Below are positions 26,701 through 38,580 of a stretch of DNA of 64,000 nucleotides, piece after piece. The DNA comes from Protula sp. h YS-2021 (Eukaryota > Annelida > Polychaeta > Sabellida > Serpulidae). A program made the position numbers and the translations under genes. Position 1 is the first letter of the stretch. The number at the start of each line of letters is the position of its first letter. The stretch is taken from positions 1 through 64,000 of the forward strand of contig CATKHT010000144.1 in NCBI GenBank assembly GCA_949752745.1. Direction: 5' to 3'. The notes under the pieces are model-generated. The model was given only the letters and a program-made list of their open reading frames with translations, was not told the DNA's origin and searched no databases.

Positions 26701-28164
26701 ATCACATTTATCCAATTTCCGAATGGTAGGGGATACATCACTTGAATTGTCCATATTTCAGTCCTCTGTCTTATGCAGGTTTAGGCTTAGGTGTTTATCT
26801 TGGTCTAGTGGGAGGTCACTTAAGAGGTTTTACTGTACGTCCTTTTTATCCCTGTTTTGAAGTTGGTCATTACAGCAGTTTTATTGTATGTACTTTTTTA
26901 TCCGGGTGCGGAAGGTGGTCACGACTGGTGGGTTTTACCGTACGCCTTATTATCCGAAACGGGAAGTTGGGTACTACGAACAGGTTTTAAGTTACGCCTT
27001 TTTATCCGAATCTTGAAGATGGCAGTCAAAGATAAGTTAATCGAGATGTTTTTTTGTTACAATGTTCCCGCTCCCCCTCAGCTATCTAAAGTAGGTACGA
27101 CTCTAAAGGCAACCCTAACCCTTTCAGCCAAAGTTATCATAAGGGTTTGTGCACTAAGTGTAGTTATAGTCATAATGTATACCTTGTCTTTGTATATTCC
27201 ACATCGGCCAAAAAGCACTAGAAAGACATGTTTCATAACTGGAAGACATGACTCACTTCGGTGAAAGAGTGGGTAAAGGCAGTTTGGGTCAAAATAGTTG
27301 CTGCTTATCATAACACAAGATAGTAAATGACTCACTTTAAAGTGAAAGATACTTCCAGGTACTATGCAAACATTGCGATCTGTTACGTAATTATTCCCAT
27401 ATATATGGAATAGCTTGGCAGCCAAATGAAACCACGCTAATAGCTGTACGTGAGTAACGCACAAAAAGATCAATTACCCGAAATCCGAGAAATGGTCGAT
27501 AATTGTACTGCTGATGTTTTCAAGTATGTCTACAGAATGCAGGAACATTGAAGAACCTTCTGGAAAACGCTGAAATCCCAAGCATAGTTCATAACTATCA
27601 TTAGTTAACAAAAGGGCCGACAAAACGGCTGGAGGGTTAGGTACCGTTTTCTTTTATTCTACTCCGGGCATATTTGACAAAAGCTTTGGAATCTAATAAC
27701 CAACACTCCCACCAAGTTTCAACTTTCTTCGATTTTAGCGGCTGAGAAATGTACACATAAAGATTTTAACGTCATACGCCTTTCATAATTTTGCTACACC
27801 CTGCGACTGATCCGAAGAACACCTATACAAAATTTGAAGTCGATACGACTTCCCGTTATCGACATAGTGCGTACACAAGATTTTGTCCAAATTAAGAGCG
27901 TGATTATGTGGTGACATCATACGCCGCACTCGTACTCACGACAAAATTTGAAAGCCAGCCAGGTCTCACCGATTTTCAGCGGCTGAGAAATCTGACATAC
28001 AAGATATTTACGTAATGGCGTCATACGCCTTCCCTAATAATATATCATGCGTCAAAGGTTGAAATAACCGTTCGATTGATCTAGAGAATATCCAGATGAA
28101 GTTTGGAGTTGAAACGATTTTCCATTACCAAGATATTTTGCACAGAAGATCTTGTTAATCTTGT

Positions 28165-28261
<97 letters not shown>

Positions 28262-29257
28262 TCCTTCGGTGTCGTGCGAAAAAAACTTGATCGAATCTTT
28301 CGGACCTAATAAGCAACAATCACATCAAGTCTGAACTATTCCGGATGTTAATCGGCTGTGAAATTTTGCACACAAGACCTTTACGTAATGACATCATACG
28401 CCTTCCCCAATAATATAACACGCGTCAAGAGTTAACAGAATTGTTCAACCTACCCAATGAATAAACAGAACAAGTTTGAAATTCATCAAACCTTTCGCTC
28501 TTGAGACATCTTGCACACAAAATTTTGTTTACAACAGACTGAAACACATACACACACTCACACACACGTACATACATACAACACACAGAACGTACAAACA
28601 CCACATGCTTCCCCTTGGTCGGTGAGCCATAAGTCTATAAATCATAGGAAATAAACTTTCTATAAAAGTTGTCTACAGGTTGTTGGACGCTTATGGGTAC
28701 ATTGTGGACTGTTCAAGTGCACGATGGTATATGAGTACGTTATAGACTGTGCACACGCGGTTGTATGGGTACATTGTGGACTGTTCGAGTGCACGATGGT
28801 ATATGGGTACATTATAGACTGTGCACACGCGGTTGTATGGGAATTTTGTAGACCGTTTATGTTTTTGCGATTATATGGGTATTTTGTAGAATGTTTGTGT
28901 ACAGATGGGTGTTTGTGTGCTTTATAAACTGTTCTTGTATAGGTGCGTGTATGGTTACTTTGTAGTCTGTTCTTGTACAGGCAAGTGTTTGGGTACTTTG
29001 TAGTCTGTTCTTGTACAGGTAAGTGTTTCGGTACTTTGTAGTCTGTTCTTGTACAGGCCAGTGGTTAGGTATTTTGTAGTTTGTTCTTGTATAGATGGGT
29101 ATATGATTACTTTGTAGATTGTTCGTGCTCACGAGTTTTTGCTGGGGGCTCTACAGTATGGTGGACTGTCGACCTCCAGGGAGTCTATAACATCACAAGT
29201 GTAGTGATAACAACGAGGAGTGGTGCACCCACTGGTAAGTACGTCAGTCAATCATGG

Positions 29258-29328
<71 letters not shown>

Positions 29329-31738
29329 TAATGCCTACAATGTATCTTTGCCCAGCTGTACTTTGTTATAAATAGTAACCATATTTTCCAGGCACCGCCA
29401 ATCAGCACATCATCTTATAACAATGGCTACCCAGTAAGCACTGCGACGCTCGAACGTCGTTAGATCGGCGTTGCATCGGACGTGGGATCAACGCCGGGTT
29501 TGGATGTTAGTAAAAGTAGAAACAAAGTTTACCTGCAGGCGTTGAATTGATGAATTATCCAACGTCTAATCGACATTCGGTTGCAAATCGAAAAGGAGAC
29601 AACACTTATCCCCCGACGTTATAAAGATGTCGGTGAAATATTATCCAAGAATCGCCATCCACACAGATAAAATAACAAAGTGTCAAGCCCATTCCTATTT
29701 CAAAGCGCACAATTTTAGGTCATTCGCCAACACCGGTTATGTAAAAATCATTTTCCATCGATATGTTCCACAAGTAAGCGGAAAAAGCATAAATGATTAA
29801 GAAATTCCCATATTTCACGCTCTGATTTTGTTTTATTTTTGAATGGAACTGTCGCGCATTCCATTGGCGGTGAGCGATAATATGATGAAGTTATTTTGTT
29901 GTGAGCTCGATGTCTGTGCACAAGCAATATTTAGCTTATTTACAAATCGGATTTCTGACGTCTTTTCAAAATTGCTCCAAAACAGAATAATTAAACGTCG
30001 GAGAAAGTGGTGTTCCGTTTCCTGCCAAGTATAACGTCGTGATAACGTTGCTAATACAACATCTATTCAATGTTGTACCAAAGATGTTCGGTATGCATTG
30101 ATTGACAGCTACGATCTGCTCACAGTCCAATTACAAGACTTAATGTTTGCAATTTGGTCGGATAAAAGTCGCAATTTCAAAGCGATGTTTTAGGGGCGTT
30201 GGAATGTTTACTGGGTAGTCGTTAAGATATTAAAAAATGTCAAGCTTGTAACTTCTGTAAAACAATGAATTGATCAGATTTCGTCAATAAGTGTTTGTAA
30301 ATGTGAATAATTGTATGATATGTTTAACTGACATTTATAATTGACATATACAATTGACATTCGTCAATAAGTCTTTGTAAATATGAATCGACAAATTGAC
30401 ATGTATAACTGACATGTAATATAACTGACATCTATAATTGACAGGTAATATAACTGACATGTATAACTGACAGGTAATATAACTGATATGTATAACTGAC
30501 AGGTAATATAACTGATATGTATAACTGACATGTATAACTGCAAGTAAAATATAAGTTATATTTAGCACTATTTTTTTATATCCATAATGTAATAACTTAG
30601 CCAAAAATTTTTGATCATTCTCTGTCTGTTAATGATCGCATCGTCGGTTTACATTCACAGCTGAAGTCATTGGAGGTACTTTGCTTTTGATTTTAGAGGA
30701 TCTGTTACAAGAGTTTTCTATCGGTGCCGTGGCGACCATGCCGAGTGAATTGAATTCTATAGCTTTTGTGGGGGATGCCTGTGACTACAGCGACCCAATA
30801 CCAGCGGGCACCACGGTCACGATCGCATGCCCACTCACAGGGCAGTACATCGCCATACAGCCGAATTCGTCGCACCTGTTAGAGCTTTGTGAGGTGGAGA
30901 TTTATGAGGCAGGGGCTGCGGAGGGAGAGGGGGAGGGAGATGAGACATCACTCCCTGACACATCGCCAACCACCACCACCACCGCTGCCACCACCATCAA
31001 CACCACCAACGCGACCGCTGCCACCATGGCAACGACACAACTGCAATTCGAACCCATTATCGATGAAATAAGTAGGTGACGTCACGAAAATATTCTTGTA
31101 CAATTGATTTCTACGTTACAGTGTACATATTGCAGCAAATTGAAGGTTTATTAATCAAATAGGCTAAAAATTTTACTTTATTATAATTTAGTTGATAATT
31201 AATCAAACCTCTGGGGAAAAGCAGTGTTTTGGGTTTCAACTGGTTGCTCGTGAGTACTTTTCAAATTTATGTGTACGTTCTCCAAGTTAAACGTAAGAAC
31301 GGTAGTGAGATGTTTAATTTCAACACTTCATCAAGAACAAGCCCCTTAGAGAAAATGTAAAAAGGTGTAATAAGAAGGAGGCAATATATACTGTTTTAAC
31401 AGTGGTCTTACTTATATATGAACTTGTGTACTTCGTTTTCATATGTACTTATGTGTACTTGATGCATTGACGTTGCAGTACCGCCGTACGTGCAGCAAAA
31501 CCCCACCTGGTTTGAGTTAGCGTATGGCTACCGCATCCAGTACGGAGTCATGACGTCACACCTGCGTCACAGCCTCGTGCTATGTGCCATGGACTGCATG
31601 AGACGAGAGGGGTGTTACCAATTCAATTACGACTCGGAGACTCGTATGTGTGAACTGCTACAGAGTCAGGCCGTGATCTCCACGTCACAGCAAGCCCCTG
31701 ATGGTGATTGGATCAATGGCAGGCCACGTGACCCCTGA
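23696..31738 (+). CDS. secreted FTP-type lectin (F5/8-like) with C-terminal PAN/apple domain, five exons
   Basis: Exons: 23696-23783, 24833-24922, 29136-29234, 30697-31071 (an in-frame alternative acceptor exists at 30661) and 31479-31738. All four introns are phase 1 with GT/AG ends, and every junction keeps one reading frame, giving 303 residues (315 with the alternative acceptor). Residues 1-29 are a typical signal peptide with a basic start, hydrophobic core and HACVA end. Then comes an FTP (fucolectin/tachylectin-4/pentraxin-1-like) domain: [37 protein letters not shown] and a C-terminal CEVEIYEA. An acidic then Thr/Ala/Asn-rich linker follows, then a PAN/apple domain with four visible Cys around [17 protein letters not shown]. 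The fucose-contact pattern R-x-D-x4-R/K after the VVI strand is absent (RSGAPTED instead), so sugar binding may be lost. The likely role is extracellular recognition. No transcript confirms the model. Confidence 0.8.
24342..24442. repeat. about 33-bp tandem repeat, 3 copies (intron 1)
   Basis: The unit GCGTGAAGGGCTAGTGCGAA, then CAGTACGCAAGA, is repeated three times with small changes. Confidence 0.8.
28170..28260. repeat. (TA)n microsatellite
   Basis: About 90 bp of uninterrupted TA inside intron 2. Open frames reading YIYIYI are artefacts. Confidence 0.97.
28684..29110. repeat. 38-54-bp degenerate tandem repeat next to exon 3
   Basis: Units contain TTTGTAGTCTGTTCTTGTAC and upstream variants contain GACTGTGCACACGCGGTTGT. 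The array ends about 25 bp before the exon 3 acceptor at 29136. Confidence 0.75.
29262..29326. repeat. (TA)n microsatellite
   Basis: A TA run of about 65 bp in intron 3, shortly after the donor at 29235. Confidence 0.97.
29430..30217. mobile_element. MITE-like element, CCCAGTAA family, copy A
   Basis: The left end CTACCCAGTAAGCA and the inverted right end CTACCCAGTAAACA match over about 26 bp with few differences. TA flanks both sides. The interior is rich in ACGTCG/CGACGT motifs and has no transposase. It lies in intron 3 of the FTP-PAN gene. Confidence 0.7.
30318..30548. repeat. short tandem repeat of ATAACTGACATGT type
   Basis: Units of 13-20 bp such as TATAACTGACATGTATAACT and GACAGGTAATATAACTGA are repeated about 12 times in intron 3. 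Confidence 0.8.
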
Positions 31739-31886
31739 TTGGTAGCGCTTATTTAATCAGCAGATAATCACGTGACAGCTACCTATCGGATGAAGTAGGA
31801 CAGGTGCAGATCACGTGATAGCAAAGTGTTTGTGTTAACTATATAAACTGTTACTGACTTGGTAATTAAATTAACTGTAAATATTT

Positions 31887-32690
<804 letters not shown>

Positions 32691-33082
32691 TCGAGGTAGG
32701 ATTGCTTAAAGTTCAACAGAAATAGCTCATATTCCTTTAAATTTTTTACTCTTGCTTTTATTGCTTGACAAACAGAATGGGGCCGTCATTGGCTTAAAAG
32801 GCTTCGATTTTAGATGACGTGACGTCAAGTGACTGTTGGAATAATAAACGAGCAAATTATACCGGTCTCCTATTACATATATAAAACGAAATCCCACCGT
32901 TTTTTCGATATTCTGTGTATTTGTAAGGTATCATATAACTCCACACAGTCATGTTTCCCTTTTTACGCTATTTTGTGAGAATTTTAAACAATAACATAAA
33001 AAAGCACAAGTATAACATTTTACCTGTTTTTTTTAAGATATTGCAAAATTGTATGGCGTTTTTTTTCAGAAAATAAGTAGCC

Positions 33083-33394
33083 TCTAGACCAGGTTGGGCC
33101 AGAACCAATAAGGGTTCCAAACCAGGTTGGGCCAGAACCAATAAGGGTTCCAAACCAGGTTGGGCCAGAACCAATAAGGGTTCCAAACCAGGTTGGGCCA
33201 GAACCAATAAGGATTCCAGACCAGGTTTGGCCAGAACCAATAAGGGTTCCAAACCAGGTTGGGCCAGAACCAATAAGGGTTCCAAACCAGGTTGGGCCAG
33301 AACCAATAAGGGTTCCAAACCAGGTTGGGCCAGAACCAATAAGGGTTCCAAACCAGGTTGGGCCAGAACCAATAAGGATTCCAGACCAACTCCC
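33083..33394. repeat. 33-bp tandem repeat, outer left arm, about 9 copies
   Basis: The unit GGGCCAGAACCAATAAGGGT then TCCAAACCAGGTT is 33 bp long, so all its translations are 11-residue repeats ([11 protein letters not shown] and others). The inverted partner is at 38340-38580. Confidence 0.95.
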
Positions 33395-33889
33395 CCCCCC
33401 CCCTCGGCGGCAGTCAAGATTTTTTTTTTTTTGGTTGGCAGGTGGCATTCCACCACAGTGACGTCAGACCCCCCCAGGCGGCAGTTAGCACATATTTTTA
33501 GAATACTCTTTTAATATGTAAAAGTTCTCGCCTGTTCTCTAACAGCATGTTCTCTAACAGCATTTTCTCTATTAGTAATTCTTACAAAGTCTACTGTGTT
33601 AGACAAAAACACACACAGCTCTTGTTATTCAGTGTTTGTAAACAGACAGGCGGCAAAGTCACCGTTGCTATGGATACTGTAACAGGTGGTAAAAATCAAC
33701 ATTGCTAGCAGTAGTATGGTCATGGGGATTCCAGCCTCGCCCCTAGCCGGCAGTCGGGACAGACCCCCCAGCCGGAAGTCGGGACAGACCCCCCCCCCCA
33801 GCCGGCAGTCGGGACAGACCCCCCCCCCCCCCTAGCCGGCAGGCGGGACAGACCCCCCTTACTTTAAATTGCGATAACTTTCGTTGTAC

Positions 33890-34265
33890 TTGACCGATTT
33901 GTATGAAAATTTCGCTGTTTGATTCAGTTTTATGTAAAGTTTTAACATAGTCATGGGCTAGTTGAACCGACGGCTGTATACATTTTTTGTCGCATGCCGC
34001 CATTTTAACTTAAAAGTAACCTAACTTTCGTTATACTTAACCAATTTGAATGAAAATTTCATCGTTTCATCCAGTTTTATTTCTAGTTTAGACTAAAGTA
34101 GTCACAGGCTATTTGCACATGTGGCTGAAAGCATAATGTATATTTTAGTAATTTTTGAAAAAAGTAGGTAACTTTCACCATGTTCAACCGATTTGACTGA
34201 AAATTTTACCGTTTGATCTAGTTTTATTTCTAGACTACAGTGGTCACAGGCTATTTGCACAGGTG
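33890..34265. repeat. about 130-bp degenerate tandem repeat, 3 copies
   Basis: Units contain TAACTTTCGTTGTACTTGAC, GAAAATTTC and CAGTTTTAT. Starts lie near 33880, 34018 and 34165. These are only in the left arm. Confidence 0.8.
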
Positions 34266-34390
34266 AGAAGAGCACACCATTCAAACATGTGTTCGAATGA
34301 TAAGATTATTTAAAAGACGTGTTCGAATGGCAAGCCCATTTAAAAGACGTGTTCGAATGGCAAGCCCATTCAATACACGTGTTTGAATAA
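34266..34390. repeat. 36-bp tandem repeat with GTGTTCGAAT
   Basis: GACGTGTTCGAATGGCAAGC followed by CCATTTAAAA is repeated about three times just before the GTTCAAC array. Confidence 0.8.
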
Positions 34391-34418
34391 TTTTAGGAAG
34401 ATATAACGTCGTGGTATT

Positions 34419-34536
34419 GTTCAACAAATTGTTCAACAAGTTCAACATGTTCAACATGTTCAACAAGTTCAACATGTTCAACAAATTCAAAATGTTCAAC
34501 ATGTTCAACATTTTCAACATGTTCAACATGTTGTTG
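34419..34536 (+). promoter_or_regulatory. array of about 10 GTTCAAC repeats, 9-bp spacing
   Basis: GTTCAACAT/GTTCAACAA units follow each other mostly every 9 bp and end directly at a TATATAAAG box. The arrangement suggests multiple binding sites for one DNA-binding protein. Promoter control or a replication-origin iteron are both possible, and nothing in the sequence decides between them. Confidence 0.6.
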
Positions 34537-34545
34537 TATATAAAG
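34537..34545 (+). promoter_or_regulatory. TATA-like box (TATATAAAG)
   Basis: It lies 61 bp upstream of the ATG at 34598, immediately after the GTTCAAC array. The PC4-like gene in the loop has the same arrangement. Confidence 0.6.
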
Positions 34546-34597
34546 CTATGTTTAAAGACTTTCTCATCATTTGAATAGCGTAGGTTGAACCGAAAGG

Positions 34598-35329
34598 ATG
34601 TATAAATGCAACATTCGTTCGAAATCTTACAATCGACCACAAAGTCTTAAAAGACACCCAAAGGTTACTCACATGGCAGAAGTGGATGAAGAATCGGATT
34701 TGGAAAACCCTGTAAAAATACCTTTCACAGAAACTTTAGATGAGTCTTCTATGGAAAGTCAAAGCGTTAACATGGCTGAAAAGAATGCACAGACTTGTAC
34801 AGTATGCGGTGCATTATACAACAGCGAAGAAACTTTGCTCAAACATATGGAGCAGTGTGGTGAGGATGCTGATGACAGGAGTTCTGAAAGTGAGTCAGAA
34901 ACAGACTCTGAAAGTGAGTCAGAAATAGACGCTGTTTGGTATGATATGGTTCAAGAAGTCTACGATGACTATGATGACAAATTTCAAGAAAAGGTTTCAG
35001 AATATGAAGAACAAGGACTTGATGATGCGCGTGAAATAGCAAGTTATGACCTTCGAACCATTTATAAACATGGACTAAAACAACTGTTTATGAAACTATT
35101 CTAATATACCCAGCGTCTAGAACAAAGCCGACATTATCAAAAGATTTTAAAGGACTTTAATTACTTTGTGGATGAAAAACATTACAAGTATTCAATGGCA
35201 CTGAAGGCGGCTATAAGGAAAAACAATGCATTCTTTGAAGAGCTACTAGATAAGGAAGAGGAGTATGACAGCAGTGATGAAGAAAGTGATATAGAGAGTG
35301 AACAGAGTGAAACAGATGAAGAAAAATAG
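34598..35329 (+). pseudogene. zinc-finger acidic protein, interrupted by a stop codon
   Basis: One frame runs from the ATG at 34598 to a TAG at 35327-35329 but is broken by an in-frame TAA at 35102-35104. At the equivalent codon the inverted right-arm copy has AAA. The N-terminal finger starts YKCNIRSKSYNR, where the second Cys expected in a C2H2 finger is Arg. A second finger is C-x2-C-x12-H-x3-C (CTVCGALY..LLKHMEQC). A Ser/Glu/Asp-rich stretch follows (SESESETDSESESE), then a charged helical region and an acidic tail after the stop. Its DNA-binding role is inferred from the fingers. The truncated 168-residue product could still be made. Confidence 0.6.
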
Positions 35330-35823
35330 ACTTATTTGACTAAACTTTATGATAAAGACTTTATAAATGTTGTAATATTTTATGAACTTAAGCGTTGTGT
35401 ATTAATATATGTCTTGCTTTGCAACATATAAAGTCGTAAGGTTATTGACGCGGTTTTAATTGACCCGTAAACCATATGTCATACATCGTATATTAGGTAT
35501 TATAGTTAATTTTGTATTATTATGTATTATATTCAAGAATTGTATTATTATGTATTATATTCAAGTATTGTATGAGAAAAATAAAAAGTTGAAAAGCATC
35601 ATATGTGTTTTTATTGAATATTACAAATATGTACAATTATGATACAAACAAAACTATTTCAAATACATATTATGTTAATACATGTGCAGATTCACAAGAA
35701 CTTAACTTAAAGTTTTATAACAACTAACTTCACATGAACATAGATCATGTTAATTTCATAGTCTACATATGAAGACAATTTTAATTGAACTACATATCAA
35801 ATGTACATGCCCATATGAGTCAT

Positions 35824-35963
35824 GTTGAACAACTGGTTGAACAACAACTTGCTGAACATGTTGAACATGTTCAACATGTTCAACATGTTCAGCAAGCTCA
35901 ACATGTTCAGCAAGTTGTTGTTCAACCAGTTGTTCAACATGTTCAACAAGTTGTTATTCAACA
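35824..35963 (+). promoter_or_regulatory. second array of GTTGAAC/GTTCAAC repeats, palindromic
   Basis: GTTGAACAAC, then GAACATGTTCAACATGTTC-type units in both orientations fill about 140 bp. The first half reads GTTGAAC and the second GTTCAAC, so the array is itself near-palindromic. It lies upstream of the PC4-like gene. Confidence 0.6.
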
Positions 35964-35986
35964 TACTAAGACAACTCGCTATAGAG

Positions 35987-35995
35987 CATAAAAGG
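35987..35995 (+). promoter_or_regulatory. TATA-like box (CATAAAAGG)
   Basis: It starts 62 bp before the ATG at 36049. This nearly equals the 61 bp seen at the other gene of the element. Confidence 0.55.
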
Positions 35996-36048
35996 CATCT
36001 GTCCTCAGACATAACGTACATTCTGTATCAAGATACTGAAGAGTGAAC

Positions 36049-36615
36049 ATGTCTGCAGTGAGTGAACAACAACTACCATCTATGACAATGCCTGTAGAAA
36101 AGTCTGAGACAATGCCTGCAGAAAATTTTATAGTAAAGCCTGAGACTATACCTACAGCAAAGTCTAAGGCAATGCCGATGGTAAAGTCTAAGGCGAAGTC
36201 ATGTCAGCAGCGTCAAAAGCGACCACATCTTAGAAAGATAAAAAGAGAAGAGTTACCAGCTATGACGCCGCCGTGTAAAAAGCGAAAAATTAAGACAGAG
36301 CCTAAAATGAAGCGAGAACCAGAGTGTAAAGCTACTACCACCATAAAGACGATGAGTGTAGACGATTTACCGGTTATGATACCTATTAATGGAGAAATAT
36401 ATATTAAATTGGCGAAATATCAACAGAAAGTGATGGTTAACATTCGTGAATATATTACGGATCATACATCTGGGAGGTTACATCCTACCAAGAAGGGAAT
36501 TTTGTTGTCATTGAACGATTGGCACATGCTGAAAAAGCAAATGACGTCAGTGGATCTCATGCTTCAGAAAATGGATTTGTATAAATGCAGTAACTGTCAG
36601 AAGATCGTTGAGTAG
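36049..36615 (+). CDS. PC4-like (p15 coactivator fold) DNA-binding protein
   Basis: 188 residues from the first ATG after the TATA-like box. The frame extends to a GTG at 36043, which is unlikely as a start. Residues 1-50 contain loose MPxxKSK-type repeats. Residues 50-94 are strongly basic with a PPCKKRKIK nuclear-localisation-like stretch. Residues 116-172 match the PC4 pattern: YIKLAKYQQKVMVNIREY, then HPTKKGILLSLNDWHMLKKQ. This corresponds to the KVLIDIREY...KPGRKGISL...W..LK core of transcription coactivator PC4, a dimeric single-strand DNA binder. A short CSNC knuckle ends the protein. It is intact and lies in the loop of the foldback element, so a role in replication or transcription of the element is plausible but inferred. 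The assignment rests on motif reading only. Confidence 0.7.
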   Translation: MSAVSEQQLPSMTMPVEKSETMPAENFIVKPETIPTAKSKAMPMVKSKAKSCQQRQKRPHLRKIKREELPAMTPPCKKRKIKTEPKMKREPECKATTTIKTMSVDDLPVMIPINGEIYIKLAKYQQKVMVNIREYITDHTSGRLHPTKKGILLSLNDWHMLKKQMTSVDLMLQKMDLYKCSNCQKIVE

Positions 36616-37230
36616 ACAGCGAGATGACTGTATACAGTTTTAACTGCATGACGAGCTTAGTGGATGCTTTGATTTCATCACCCTCAGTGCAGAAGATTGG
36701 AGCGAAATTTTTGAAGCTTGACAAGAACTTGAAACTTAGCTTTGACTCATATGGGCATGTACATTTGATATGTAGTTCAAATAAAATTGTCTTCATATGT
36801 AGACTATGAAATTAACATGATCTATGTTCATGTGAAGTTAGTTGTTATCAAAGTTAAATTCTTGTGAATCTGCACATGTATTAACATAATATGTATTTGA
36901 AATAGTTTTGTTTGTATCATAATTGTATATATTTGTAATATTCAATAAAAATCACATATGATGCTTTTCAACTTTTTATTTTTCTCATACAATACTTGAA
37001 TATAATACATAATAATACAATTCTTGAATATAATACATAATAATACAAAATTAACTATAATACCTAATATACGATGTATGATATATGGTTTACGGGTCAA
37101 TTAAAGCCGCGTCAATAACCTTACGACTTTATATGTTGCAAAGCAAGACATATATTAATACACAACGCTTAAGTTCATAAAATATTACAACATTTATAAA
37201 GTCTTTATCATAAAGTTTAGTCAAATAAGT

Positions 37231-37512
37231 CTATTTTTCTTCATCTGTTTCACTCTGTTCACTCTCCATACCACTTTCTTCATCACCGCTGCCATACTCC
37301 TCTTCCTTATCTAGTAGCTCTTCAAAGAATGCATTGTTTTTCCTTATAGCCGCCTTTAGTGCCATTGAATACTTGTAATGTTTTTCATCCACAAAGTAAT
37401 TAAAGTCCTTTAAAATCTTTTGATAATGTCGGCTTTGTTCTAGACGCTGGGTATATTTGAATAGTTTCATAAACAGTTTTTTTAGTCCATGTTTATAAAT
37501 GGGTCGAAGGTC
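37231..37512 (-). pseudogene. 3' fragment of the zinc-finger acidic gene (right-arm copy)
   Basis: The minus strand encodes the C-terminal part of the gene at 34598-35329, from the IASYDLRPIYKHG segment through FFEELLDKEEEYGSGD to an acidic end. The array, TATA box, start codon and zinc fingers are missing because the arm lacks that segment. A few codons differ from the left copy (for example GSGD versus SSDE-type residues). Confidence 0.75.
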
Positions 37513-38339
37513 ATAACTTGCTATTTCAACGAAAGTTATCGCAATTTAAAGTAAAGGGGGGATCTGTCCCGCCTGCCGGCTAGGGGGGTCTGTCCCGACT
37601 GCCGGCTGGGGGGAGGGGGGTCTGTCCCGACTGCCGGCTAGGGGGGGAGGCTGGAATCCCCATGACCATACTACTGCTAGCAATGTAGCTTGTACTTTTA
37701 AGCTATTTGAGAAAAGAATTACTCATAGAGAAAATGCTGTTAGAGAACATGCTTTTAGAGAACAGGAGAGAACTTTTACATATTGAAAGAGTATTCTAAA
37801 AAATATGTGCTAACGTTTTTCTTTTAATACGGATGCTAACGCTTAGGATAGCATAGTAACTGGTTTGTAAAATATTAATTTAGATTGGTAAGAGATAATA
37901 TATTTAGGTGGTTTTTTTCTGTTGTTTTGTGTTTGGACATTTTTTAGTAAAGAAAAAAATCCCAGAATGTTGTAAAATGTTGCAAAACAGACTGACCAGT
38001 CGAAATACACAATTCATAAACCAGTACGGGAGTACTTGGTTAAAAAAAAACGAGAGCAATTTTTTTTTCACTTTAAAGTAGATAAAAAGCGGCACTCTAG
38101 CAACAACTTCCTTTATATATTTTTTATTTTCAAAACCAACTGCACAGTCAAATCAAATGAGAATTACGTCGCAATGCTGGTCTGTCCCGACTGCCACCTG
38201 CCACCAAAAAAAAAAAATTCTTGACTGCCGCCTGGGGGGGGGGGGAGGTCTGGCGTCACTGTGGTGGAATGCCACCTGCCAACCAGAAAAAAAAAATTCG
38301 AGACTGCCGCCTAGGGGGGGGGGGGGGGGCGGGGTTGGT

Positions 38340-38580
38340 CTGGAATCCTTATTGGTTCTGGCCCAACCTGGTCTGGAATCCTCATTGGTTCTGGCCCAAC
38401 CTGGTCTGGAATCCTTATTGCTTCTGGCCCAACCTGGTCTGGAATCCTTATTGGTTCTGGCCCAACCCGGTCTGGAACCCTTATTGGTTCCTGCCCAACC
38501 TGGTCTGGAATTCTTATTGGTTCTGGCCCAACCTAGTCTGGAACCCTTATTGGTTCTGGCCCAACCTGGTCTGGAACCCC
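38340..38580. repeat. 33-bp tandem repeat, outer right arm (inverted)
   Basis: GGTCTGGAATCCTTATTGGT, then TCTGGCCCAACCT is repeated about seven times, the reverse complement of the left array. Some copies differ (GAACCC versus GAATCC). Confidence 0.95.

Larger units (their letters stand above)
24923..29135. other. intron 2 of the FTP-PAN gene, filled with degenerate tandem repeats
   Basis: Contents: loose 35-60-bp repeats at 25020-25440 (CACGTTTTCTTCCT-like) and GAGGCATGTGTTATTGTAGA-like units at 25500-25870. Then come about 52-bp units at 26825-27023 (GTTTTACTGTACGTCC type) and a degenerate repeat at 27690-28540 around GACATCATACGCCTTCCC. No exon was identified inside. Confidence 0.55.

Noticed and set aside
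28103..28334. YIYIYI open frames at several TA runs
   Set aside because: Pure (TA)n translation.
32968..33514. Open frames with [11 protein letters not shown] and similar 11-residue repeats, also at 38157-38657
   Set aside because: They come from the 33-bp tandem repeat of the foldback arms, whose length is a multiple of three; all frames stay open.
34266..34385. GTTCGAAT resembling a tRNA T-loop
   Set aside because: No cloverleaf could be drawn; the motif belongs to a 36-bp tandem repeat.
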